Made by a program: the position numbers and the translations under genes. A stretch of 64,000 bases of DNA from Capillidium heterosporum (lineage: Eukaryota; Entomophthoromycota; Entomophthoromycetes; Entomophthorales; Capillidiaceae). How positions within the stretch are numbered: position 1 is the first letter of the stretch; each line of letters opens with the position of its first letter. Below the pieces are notes generated by a model that was given only the letters and a program-made list of their open reading frames with translations, was not told the origin of the DNA and ran no database searches. The stretch is taken from contig WBMQ01000013.1 in NCBI GenBank assembly GCA_016630905.1, forward strand, positions 1,054,001 through 1,118,000. Reading direction: 5' to 3'. Of this stretch, positions 12,793-23,819 are shown piece by piece.

Positions 12793-13068
12793 GGAAGCTA
12801 GAATAAAGCTTATTAGAATCACCTAGGCAGTATAGCTTTAGATTTTTTATGCACTATATCTTATATGATAACTATATTTGTAATTGTATATATCTAGTTT
12901 AGATATCCCAATCCTGGACAATTAAAAGTACATATTGGAAATTTTATATGGGCTTTTACTATATGTTCACTAGATTTATTATTTTAGCTAAATATAGCTT
13001 TGGTATAACTTTAGCATATACAGTCAAGTTATATATTGTAGAGTCGTTGCTAGTAAATGACCAATATT
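12793..13068. other. Intergenic region after FAR11
   Basis: AT-rich 3' flank of FAR11 (AATAAA at 12802-12807). Further on, a TATATA-like element near 13,030 may belong to the BFR1 promoter. No gene seen. Confidence 0.4.
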
Positions 13069-13425
13069 GAGCTTATTTAAATCAATAAACAAAATACTGA
13101 TTCCTATACCAATTAGTTTTGGTAGTGAAATCATCTTAGACCCAAGTTTGGCAAATTTAACGAACGCATTTGGTCTTGATGACTTTCGAATTCAGTATGA
13201 AAGCTGTGTGGTGCCAAGTTCTGGATGTACACTATTTCTAAACTTTTGTTTTTCCGAATAGCCTCAGCCTATAGAATACAACCACCTGTTGAATATCTTA
13301 GGCAAATGCAAGATTTCCAAAGTTTATTGGCCAACATAGAAATTGATAAGGATACCCAATATCCAATTCCAGAAGTACCCTTCAGTGAAGCTTTAAAAGT
13401 TTGCAGCAGCGTTCCTTCAACATGA
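13069..13425 (+). CDS. Open reading segment upstream of BFR1, hypothetical
   Basis: Two open stretches in a consistent frame can be joined by a 35-nt GT-AG intron (13227-13261). They read ...EIILDPSLANLTNAFGLDDF... and then ...PPVEYLRQMQDFQSLLANIE..., about 105 codons of varied, protein-like composition. The stop TGA overlaps the BFR1 start codon as ATGA (13422-13425). I could not find an ATG in frame or a convincing upstream exon. So it may be the end of a small unrecognised gene, part of a long BFR1 leader, or chance. I recognise no family. Confidence 0.25.
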
Positions 13426-14940
13426 GTACCACATTCAAGAAAGATATTAAAAAGAACAAGAGCCCACAGAAGCCTGACCAGGCCGTACTGAGAAAGGCGG
13501 TCAAGGAGGTCGATGATGTTATCAATAGAATTAAAGAGCGTCTGGTAACTGTTTTTTTTAACATCGACTAACCCTCTTAGGATTCCGTATCCAAGGAAAT
13601 CGACTCTGCTTTGAATGGTAAAGATTCAAAGGATGACCCAAGAACTGAGCTCCGTAAGAAGCTCAATGTCCTGAGAGATGAGCAAGCCATTTTAAAAGGC
13701 TCAAAGCAGAAAATCTTTGACAGTATTAATACTATCCAAGCTTCGCTCAAAAAGAAGGTAAATTTAGGTTTATTTGTTTGTTCTAATTTTATAAGCTGAC
13801 TGATTTGAAAGCTTTGCAAGCTAAAGTCCCATTCAAAACTTTGGAGGATATGATCGCCCACATTAAGTAAATTTTAATTGTACGAGTAAACTAATCCATG
13901 ACAGTAAATTAGAAAAGCAGGTCGAAAGTGGTAAATTGAAGATTATCGAAGAAAAGAAAGTCCTTAATGAAATTTCCCAATTGAACCGTAACAAAAAGTC
14001 GTTCGACGCCGTACATGAACTCGAGCTGGCTGTTTCTGAAGATCGCGAAAAGTTGGATAACCTACGCTCGCAAATCGACGAAGAGCGAGTCAAAGCTATC
14101 AACAAGGAATACGATGAAATCAAAGGCAAGCTAGACGGGTTGAACTCTACCGTACAGGAATCCAAGGACAAGAAGAGCGTCCTGTTCGCTAAGCGTGACG
14201 CCATTAGAAAGGAATTGGATGTCCAGTACGATAAGCGACGCGCCCTCAACAACGACTTTAAGAAAGCCACTGACGACTTCTACAACTGGAAGCGTGAGAC
14301 TCAGAAGGAACGTGAAGTTCAGGCTGAGGAACGTAGAAAGCAGGAGGAGAAGGAAAAGTTCTTGGAATTAGCTGCCGAAGAAAGAGCCAACGCCGAGATC
14401 CCTGCCTTCGAAGCTGAGATCGCCCAATGCAACACGCTTTTAGGCTACTTCCAAAAACTCATCGGAAGCGGCGACAACACCACCAAGAGCAACCCCTCCG
14501 ATCCCACCTCCCCATCAGTACCTACTGCCAACGTTAGACAGATCGATGCCTCCAACGTTCCCGAAGGAGTTGCTTTAGTCAAAAAATCGGACCGCGACGA
14601 ACACTTTTACCCCAGCACCAAGGCCAAGAAAGCCAATAAGAAACCCAGCACCAAAACCCAGAACAAAGGTGCCTTCACTATCCCTTTGGCCATCATGGAC
14701 TCTCTATGGGCCCTCAAGATCAATGCCCCCACCAGCCAATCCGAAGTTCCCACTTTGATCACTTCCATCACTGAAAAGCGCCAGTACTTTAAGGATAACC
14801 AAGAGAAAGCTACCGCTGACAAGAAGGCTCGAGCTGAAGCCAAGATCAAAGCCCTCACTGCCAAATTTGAATTGGAAAGCAAAGTCGAAGAGAAGGCTAA
14901 CAGTACTGAAGCCACTTCTGCACCGATCGAGGCCAACTGA
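13422..14940 (+). CDS. BFR1: BFR1-like nuclear segregation / mRNP coiled-coil protein
   Basis: Yeast Bfr1 is a polyribosome- and ER-associated coiled-coil protein that binds mRNPs and affects secretion and ploidy. Four exons, joined by three introns of about 36-40 nt, give a protein near 460 residues, close to the yeast 470. The whole first half is charged coiled coil: RKKLNVLRDEQAILKG, KLEKQVESGKLKIIEEKKVL and YDKRRALNNDFKKATDDF match Bfr1 in order. A low-complexity Ser/Thr/Pro linker follows. The C-terminal part has a Lys-rich stretch (KAKKANKKPSTKTQNKGAF) and a second short coil. The start at 13422 (MSTTFKKDIKKNKSPQK) overlaps the stop of an upstream open segment. AATAAA at 14983-14988 is a likely polyA signal. 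Confidence 0.88.
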
Positions 14941-16527
14941 TTTCGAGTTTAATTTCTATAGTTAAGTCGATGGTAAATTTTGAATAAACTTTAAAATATA
15001 ATTATATTTGTATTCTGTCCTTCCTTGTATATAGTTGCTCACATAAACTTATTTTTAACTTCCGTTAAAGATACATGGCGTTAATGTAGGATATGTATTT
15101 CTGATGTTTCTACAAATATTGTAAATTAATTTAAAATATAAAAAGTAGTACAGTATTTACCAAGTATAGTTTTCTTTAAATACCAAAGGTAGATGTGATT
15201 CAAAGTAGAAAGTTGAGCCAACTTACGGCCTTCCTTATTCAACCATGACATAAGTTTGCTGCCCAGATTGAATCCTTTAAAACTTCCCAAGCTGCATATT
15301 GAAAGTTTAAGAGAACTGCATTTCTTGGATCAAAGTTTAGATACTTTTGGGGATGCAAATTGGTACAGGAAAAGTTAGTCCCTGTACCATTCAAGGGCTT
15401 TAGGCGTAAATTTACAAAAGATTTTACAAAAACCCACCTATTATTTCCAAACTAATTAGTATATTGGAAGTTTTCATTCCTAAAGATTTAATGTTGGAGT
15501 TTGAATCCCTATACTTCAAAAGAGTAATCTAGCCATATGCTATTTATACAGTAGATTCTATAGTAGATATTCTATATTTAAAATGGAATCTATTTATATA
15601 GCTCCGTAACAATAGGGTAAACTGCTGTTTAATGCAAGGTACTAAATAGAATATGCTGAGAACACTATTGTGATGTACATATCGACTGCAAACGGAATAA
15701 GAACACCATTTCACAGCAATTCAAGAGCATTGTCGTCTTCCAATCCGAGTCTAAAGCCTAAAGACAAGGCGCTATTAGAAAAGCTAGTTTAGCTTATTAA
15801 TGCGATTTGAGATCAAATATTGGTATTCAAAACCGGGTGCTTGACCAAGCCTCCCTCCAAAAATTTTAATGTATCATTTCACTTTGTTCTAATGACTTGG
15901 GTACTTTCCTACAAGTCCGACTAAAGTAACTTGCATCTCTTTCCTGAACACTAATATATATTTCGAACAGCAGGTTTGCTTAGCTTAAACATGGTTCAAA
16001 CAAGCTCGAACTTCTTCATAGTCGAGCCTTTGCCTGACATCGTTTATTAAGATTAAATTAACCTGAGTCCCTTTTAAATCAAAAATGATGTGGATTCTAG
16101 TTAGAATAAAGGTGCTGTGACTTGCAAGTCATCTACTTTCAGATCTATAGATACTAAGCTAGACAATGTATCAGTGCTGACCTTGAGTCAAAGGTAGTGG
16201 AGTCGGGTTTGACTATATATATTAAGCATAGGTCCAGTTTTCTAAAAAGGTTGTGCCGTAAGTTTTGTTTAGCTACTCGTCTCTTTGTTCCAACAACAAA
16301 CCAGCTACCTCTCTTTCATCAACAGTATTGCTTCAACATCACTTTGACTTTTATTTATTTCAAATATTTTATTCGATCGATCACCAAAGCCTTGGATAAA
16401 ACAATTTTATAAATAGTATAAATGTAACATTGGTGCATGTGTTGGTTATTTTACAATAGCTACCATTTTTATTTAAGCATCCAATTCAACTTACTACCAA
16501 CTGGAAGTTTATTAAGCCGACGTACAC
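14941..16527. other. Gene-free region upstream of a zinc-finger gene
   Basis: About 1.6 kb without credible coding sequence, probably the BFR1 3' flank plus the regulatory region of the zinc-finger gene. A TATAAAT element lies at 16408-16414. No RNA gene or repeat recognised. Confidence 0.5.
16408..16414 (+). promoter_or_regulatory. TATA-like box of the 16.5-kb zinc-finger gene
   Basis: TATAAAT lies about 115 bp before the start codon at 16528, inside an A/T-rich run. The position fits a TATA box with a short leader. Inference from consensus and distance. Confidence 0.35.
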
Positions 16528-17481
16528 ATGGATCGATTACATCTGTACCACCACATCACTCCCAATCGAAGCCAACAAGACAACCCGCAAGCTCAAGACA
16601 TCAATGCTAACAAACCTTGTCTAAACTACACCAATATCATACAATCCAGCACATTTTACCCAAGCTTAGCTAACCGAAATATCTTCTATAACATGACAGG
16701 TGCCAGCTCACAGAACCAAGCGAACTTCACAGCTGACCAACTACCTTTGAATATGTACACCAACACATCTACCCACTTCTCTATACCTTCGCTACCTACA
16801 CAGCCAATATACAATAACCCCTATCCAAACTTTCCATATCCAAACTCCATACCCCTAGAACCCAAAAAGATGCTCTACAATCCAACCTTAGCTTTTCAAA
16901 ACTGGATCCCCACGTCAGAACAGCTAATTGAACCCAATATCAACGTCATGCACAACCAAATGTATACACAAGCGTTCAGCGACGGTGTCCTAGATACGAA
17001 CGAGCTCTGTACCACAAAACCTGAAGTTTTCCAGATCGATCATAACCTATTGAAACCCAAAGTCAAGTCCAACACGGGAGTCAAAAATTTCAAGGTTTTG
17101 AAACCTTTTAAAACCCAAGCTTTAGCTACCAACCCATCGCAAATGCTTAGAGCCAACTCAGGGCCGGAACTTAGAAAGTTGAACTCCGACATTCCTTCGC
17201 AAGATGCCAAAGAACTACTAATTAATAGCGAATGTAAGGAAACTTGCCTCAACTACTTGGGTCACCGCAAAGGAGAGTTACGCCCCTACTTTTGCAGGTT
17301 TGGAGATTGCAATAGTAGTTTCAAAAGGTCCGAGCACTGCAAACGTCATATCAAGTCCAAACATCTGTTGATAAAGCCCTTCTACTGCACCTTTGAGGGG
17401 TGTGAGAAAAGGTTCAGTAGGAAGGATAACTTGAAGAATCATGCCAAGAAACACTTGGAATTGGATCCAACTGGTTTCTGA
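16528..17481 (+). CDS. Two-finger C2H2 transcription factor
   Basis: A single-exon protein of 317 residues. The first 230 residues are Asn/Pro/Gln/Tyr-rich and look disordered, as in fungal activators. Two adjacent C2H2 fingers end the protein: YFCRFGDCNSSFKRSEHCKRHIKSKH and a second containing CTFEGCEKRFSRKDNLKNHAKKH. The pair, with FKRSEHCKRH and FSRKDNLKNH helices, resembles the tandem fingers of Msn2/Msn4-like or related stress and developmental regulators, which bind short GC-rich sites. The C-terminal position of the fingers fits that group. The start at 16528 is the first ATG after the TATA-like box. A specific ortholog cannot be named. Confidence 0.85.
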   Translation: MDRLHLYHHITPNRSQQDNPQAQDINANKPCLNYTNIIQSSTFYPSLANRNIFYNMTGASSQNQANFTADQLPLNMYTNTSTHFSIPSLPTQPIYNNPYPNFPYPNSIPLEPKKMLYNPTLAFQNWIPTSEQLIEPNINVMHNQMYTQAFSDGVLDTNELCTTKPEVFQIDHNLLKPKVKSNTGVKNFKVLKPFKTQALATNPSQMLRANSGPELRKLNSDIPSQDAKELLINSECKETCLNYLGHRKGELRPYFCRFGDCNSSFKRSEHCKRHIKSKHLLIKPFYCTFEGCEKRFSRKDNLKNHAKKHLELDPTGF

Positions 17482-18646
17482 TATATCCATTTGGAGTATG
17501 TACTAGATATTTATATGTTATTGTAGTGTATTTGCTTTTAATTAAATTTAGACTATATGTGTGTTATGTGATTCGTAATAAATTGGCAGTTTGTTGAATT
17601 GGGTTGGTTACTTTGCTCTACTTTGATAAATCAGTCACGTAACCACTTCTTTTAAGACATCAGCCTTATACAGCTCGGACTTGAGCAGGATTTAACATCC
17701 TTTGTCATAAAAGGTAGCTCGTAGAATGGGTGAAATTAAGCCAAGTCATATCCTATAGTAATATTTCCAAACATTTGTCTCGTTTAAAAGGTCAAAGGGA
17801 TGACAGCTATACTAAACACTCCAGTTATGTTAATTGAAAGCAGTTAAATATTCCAGACCAGTCGTAGTTCGTAACAAGATCAAGTCTCCCTTGATGAGGC
17901 TTCCTTTTTAAGAGCTTCCAAATTGTAACACCTAGTTGAATATCAATTTTGGTAATGCCCGACACGTTGTAGCCAAACCTATATATATTAAATGCATTCT
18001 TTAAAATTTTATAGGAAATACTTTATTGCTTTTGGCGCTATTTCTTATTGAAAAGTATACTGCCATCGTCCAAAGTAGATTTGTAGTTTACTATGCGTTC
18101 TGTCCAAGATATATGGCAAATTCAATATAGGACAAGTGTAATAATATAAAAAGTGTCCCTTAGTACCACGGTGTTTCATCAAAGATGTAGCGTCTATCCT
18201 TACAACTGAATATTAGCAAGCTCTATAAAAAGATAAAGTTGTAGATATTGAAAAATGAACACTATATAAAATAATAAGCTGCTTCAATAGAAAAATAATT
18301 TCATTAAAAAACCATTGTCCAAAAGTAAACTACTTATACTACTCAAGTAGCTATATCCATATAAGCAATATAAGTATAAATTGACAATCAGAATTAGAGA
18401 CATCAAGTTACTGTACTAAATTTATTGACACTAGAAGTTCGCCCGATAGAAATTAGTAATGCAGACCAAATTTGACGCCAAAGAAGCTTTTATAAAGATG
18501 TACTACTAAAAACCATACCCTGGTACTTGGCTCAGAGGGGACTCTTGTAAAATGTTAATCAGAGTCAAGCACATTTCGAAAGTAACCTCAGTACACCTAC
18601 TTCACCAAATTTGAAAGGTAGAAGGGAAATATATATGCTACAGCCG
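17482..18646. other. Convergent intergenic region
   Basis: About 1.2 kb of AT-rich DNA between the convergent ends of the zinc-finger gene and the EAPP gene. Short open frames here are scattered and without recognisable motifs. Nothing else seen. Confidence 0.5.
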
Positions 18647-19386
18647 CTACTCCAACATCTCAGTAGAATTGACCAACTTAGGCTTCCTTTTGATGTTATG
18701 GTTGGGAGGTATAGCAACGATACCAAAGAAGTGGTAAACTTCTTCATGATCATAAACTGCTACTTGCGTCCTACAAGTCCTACATACCACGGAAAAGTAC
18801 TCCCCTTCCTCCAAAAGTACCGAAGGGTCATCTACCTCGTCCTTAAACCTGGATCCCTCCTGTTTATTTTTGGACCTTTTCATTCCCGTCTTAGGTGCTT
18901 CGTACTGCAAAACTTGGCTCAAGTCCAGCTCTACGTTGGTAACGAACATGGCGCGGTACTGGTCCGGGTACTGGTGGTGCCTAATTTTTTAAAATTTTGA
19001 GGTTAGGATTTGTAGAAAAGTTTTGGGGTGAATTTAAATGATAGGTTTGGTTTAATTGAAAGAAATACCTTTGACAGTCGTAACATACGGTTGATAAGCA
19101 TAAGGGGCAGGATAGTATGGCATCGGTTAACCGCAAACTACCATCCTCATTCTCTTTTATTGTTTAAAAATAGGATGGTAGAAAAAATTACTTGAGTAGG
19201 TACGCGTGTCAACGTAATTTTCATCTTTGTCATCGAGTTCGGGGTCGTACAAATTTTCTTCGTTGTTTTGCACCTTCTCCATATTTCGCAACTCTTCTAC
19301 AAGTAAATGCTTAAAAGCTTTGTGTTGAAGTTGTGTTTACCTTGATCCGACTCGAAAGTTTCTTCTATCTCCATCTTTTCCGACAT
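18647..19386 (-). CDS. E2F-associated phosphoprotein (EAPP) family protein
   Basis: Human EAPP binds E2F factors and influences transcription; the fungal role is unknown. Four exons give about 185 residues. The N-terminus is acidic (MSEKMEIEETFESDQEE) and leads into the family hallmark ENLYDPELDDKDENYVD. A zinc-site-like pair follows, ILSCPLCLSTVCYDCQR, then HHQYPDQYRAMFVTNVELDL. A second Cys pair and the conserved core close the domain: YFSVVCRTCRTQVAVYDHEE and VYHFFGIVAIPPNH. This order matches the EAPP C-terminal domain. The introns were placed by keeping this frame. The gene starts at 19386 and is oriented away from COQ5. Confidence 0.88.
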
Positions 19387-20104
19387 GTTGGGTTGACTTC
19401 TGTTGTGAAGGAGGTTGTGCTTTGGATTTTAGTTCCAAGTTTTCTTAGTTTTGCTACAAATTTTGATATTCAAGTTGGTTGAAAATGTTAGATCATAGTT
19501 CAGAAGGGATTGCCAATTAAACACAGAAAATTTAGCAAACTTTAGGGTCTTTGATTCCAAATTTTGTGGCACATTTTCAATTGTAGGGATGGATAGATTT
19601 CAGTTCAAAATACTATACACCTGGGCAGACAAAGCATATGGAATATAAGCTGATGATTTAAAAGGTTAGCACTAAGTTTATGCATCAACAAATGCTACAT
19701 AGTCTAATGGAGTATTGGCATATATACAAAGACAGTGCATTACTTGCAGTATAAAAGACAAATCTCAATTTACTTTTGATAATAGTAATATATAGATATA
19801 TATATCTAAGATATAATAGACGCTATATAAAACGTTTCATTATACCAATCACAACACATCTATTTTAAAATCAACTTTTAGAAATGAGGTACATTTAAAT
19901 TAAATGGCGTATCAAAATTCTTTGAAATATGTCTTAATTGTAAACAATTGTATATTACTACTAATGAAAAAACACAAATAGTAGACTAATTCGTAAAATA
20001 TTTAGTAGAATATAGTTGCAAATTTTCAATTCAATAATAAATCTACGCACTTAATAAAATTGTTGAATAGTACTTATTTCCAACACCATGAGGCTAATAT
20101 AAAT
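19387..20104. other. AT-rich intergenic region
   Basis: About 720 bp of AT-rich sequence between EAPP and the small membrane-protein gene, both on the minus strand. It should contain the EAPP promoter. No gene or repeat recognised. Confidence 0.45.
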
Positions 20105-20433
20105 TCAATTCCCTCCTTTATTTCCAGCATCATCACTTTTAGGTACGTGTGGTTGTCTAATTATGTTAAATTTATCGTTGGGGCCCAAAACCTTCTGCTC
20201 TTTACCGTTGACCAACCTCTGATATAGCTCGTACGAAGTTACTATAACTACTGGCGTTATCGATATGATCACCAACCAACTAAAAAAATTTATTATACAT
20301 CACCATATATGCGTTACCTTCTACCCAATCTACCTAACTTTGGCTTATCGTTTTGAGGCCACATATTATCCTTCAAATAAAGAAGCGTCTAGGGAAATCA
20401 AAAGCCAAAAGTATAAGCTAAACACACAAGCAT
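20105..20433 (-). CDS. Small single-span membrane protein divergent from COQ5
   Basis: Too short to stand out as an ORF. Splicing a ~40-nt intron joins MWPQNDKPKLGRLGRS to WLVIISITPVVIVTSYELYQ, giving about 72 residues. It has one hydrophobic span (WLVIISITPVVIVTS), then a basic/polar C-terminus (RLVNGKEQKVLGPNDKF...). The start is either 20364 (MWPQ) or 20433, through a further small intron that adds MLTLLYLKDN. Its start lies only about 105-175 bp from that of COQ5 on the other strand, so the two probably share a promoter. That, the small size and the single span suggest a mitochondrial membrane or assembly protein, but this is inference. I do not recognise the family with certainty. Confidence 0.55.
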
Positions 20434-20493
20434 AGCTGATTATTGGTCTACAAGCCAAGTTTCAAAAACTTTGAAAAAATTCAAGTCTGGTAA

Positions 20494-21579
<1,086 letters not shown>

Positions 21580-21641
21580 ATAAAAGTTTGAAAGCAAATC
21601 TACTTTAATCTTTATTTTAACTGCAACATATATCTAGTGTT

Positions 21642-22868
21642 TTATAAGTTCCCATGGGAATCTTTTAATCTATACTGACCGTAGTTCTTTTCAGGGTCGA
21701 AGATTTCCCACCGATTGGCTGGGAAGATGTGCTTGTTTTTGTCGTACCAGCTCTTTTCCATAACCTTGCCAGCGTGCGTCTAAAATTAAATGTGTTTGTA
21801 AGTTTGTGCTGTATATAAGAGTAAATTTACTTCATCCTTTTCCACAGTGGCATCGTTGACAAATCGAACATCTTCATGGACATCAAAGGAGAATAATGGC
21901 CCAGTTTTACCCCTAGCCTTATTTACGATAAAGTCGTAAAACTTGTAGTGCTAAAGAAACAAATGTTATCATTCAAGTTATCTAAAGATAATGTACATGT
22001 GGTAGAATGATGTCCTCTTTGACATAAAGTAAATTATCGACGTTAACCCCGCGTAGCTCATAGCACTGTTGCTTACATTTCTCTAAAAACTGGGCTATTG
22101 TATCCCCCTTCTTACACTTTTCAATAAAATCTATTAGTATAAAATGAAAACAAAGTTGGCTTACCTCAACCTGTTTACGATGTCCAGTACCATCCCAATA
22201 GGAGTAAGGTGACGACTATAGGTTCTAACTTGAGGTTTTCTTGATCCAGCAACCACTGTTGCTTCAATTCCTCCCGCAATTTCAATTCTTCTTCTTCCCG
22301 TTCTTGATCGGGCAAAAAAAAGGTATCTACATTAGGGTCTTTACCAAACTTGAGACGCTTTACATCCTGATTTTGGTCTAAATCGTATTAGTTTCTTTGA
22401 ATTTTCAGTCAAATTTACCTTCAACTTCTGGTTCCTCTTCGTCCAAGTCGAATGAAAGCTTAGCTTTCTTTTTCTTCTTCTTCTTATCCTTTTTTAAACT
22501 ATTATAAAATTTAATAGTTGGAATAATATGGTAGCTTACCCAGCGGATTTGTTATTAGCTTCCTTTAGTTTCAATTCTTCGAGTTCTCCTTTGATACGTT
22601 GGAAATCTTCCAACTTGACTAGACCGACTGTACTTTGCTTTAAACTGGCTTCGATGTTCCCTACTTCGGTGACAAACTTTGCTGAACTTATGGTAACTTG
22701 GTTATCCTACCGATAAGATTTAGTTAGTTTTGAATATAGTTGAATTTTGAACAATACTTTAGTTATTTGCTGCCGCTGTAATTCGAATTCTTTCTTCATA
22801 AGCTGCTGCTCAGCTTCTAGTCGTGCTTGACGTTGTCCATCCAATTTCGACCCTTTATATTCCGCCAT
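21642..22868 (-). CDS. XAP5/FAM50-family nuclear protein
   Basis: XAP5 (FAM50) proteins are nuclear and linked to transcription and splicing. The gene starts [14 protein letters not shown] at 22868 and has six or so exons. It shows the family order: an N-terminal coil, SSTVGL-like text ([15 protein letters not shown]), a Lys-rich [103 protein letters not shown] and [20 protein letters not shown]. It ends ...[10 protein letters not shown]. One anomaly: between ...[12 protein letters not shown] and YSYWDGTG the frame shifts by one base with no room for an intron (A at 22206/22207 on the plus strand is extra). This could be a sequence error or a real frame break. The 3' end is close to that of COQ5. 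Confidence 0.92.
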
Positions 22869-23819
22869 ATTTAACTTAGAATGGATTGTACTTTACAGTC
22901 TTGTGTTGAATTTGTTGTTGGAATGTGATGATAAAGGTTGAAAAGGTAGCATTCTGCTTTGGGATCATGAAGCTCTTCAATAAAGATTCCTATTTGGCTG
23001 TTTGTGTTAAATATTCAATTAACACTTCTACCAATAAAGGAACATAAAGTTTGTGGAATACAGTAATATATAGGCTGTGATTGGGGCTTAATTTTCTCTG
23101 GAAAAGTGATAATTGGATGTATCCAATAGTTATTTGAGATCATTAACCAAAGAACTATAAAGCATATTTGCACCCATGGTATGCACATTTGAAAGATTAG
23201 GATTAATAGCTTATATCGATTAAACATAAATCAAAAAGAATCGCAATATATATACTTGTTTTGGATGATGTATCATACAGCCTTATTAAAATGTAATAAT
23301 TCATTTTGTTTTTTAAAGATGTTTTCAGATAGTATTCCTTTAGGCTATCATTCTTAACCTTAGCACAATCTAATATCTTTGATAAAAGTTAAGCTATCAT
23401 ACAATATATCATATTTTATTGAATTGAAGCCCAGTAGTAAATAGCAGTCTTTATTCATTAGCTACTTGAAATATCAACAAAATATTTTAATAAAATCATA
23501 ATAGATAAAAAAGTGAGATAAACATATAAATATATTTAAATAGGGCAATGCTAATTCTTCAATGTACTAACATGGTGTTTACAAATTGGAGTTAATAGTG
23601 TGGTAAAGTTAACTATATAATATAAACTAGAAGTAAACCTTACAATTTCATATGATGGACTAACCTTGCGGATATACTATCAATAGATAAGAAATAATAT
23701 ATTATTTGAAAAATTGTATAAACATTTGAAATAATTAAAGTACGTTGTTTAAGTTAATATATCGTAGTACTAAATATACAGACTAAAGCATCAGTTACAT
23801 TTGAAAAAGTTAGAGACGC
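22869..23819. other. AT-rich intergenic region
   Basis: About 950 bp, very AT-rich from 23,200 onward, between XAP5 and the GCP gene (both minus strand). It includes the XAP5 promoter. No gene, RNA or repeat recognised. Confidence 0.5.

Noticed and set aside
15490-15505. GTTTGAATCC, resembling a tRNA B box
   Set aside because: The flanking bases do not form a T-arm stem, and no A box or acceptor stem is found at the right distance.
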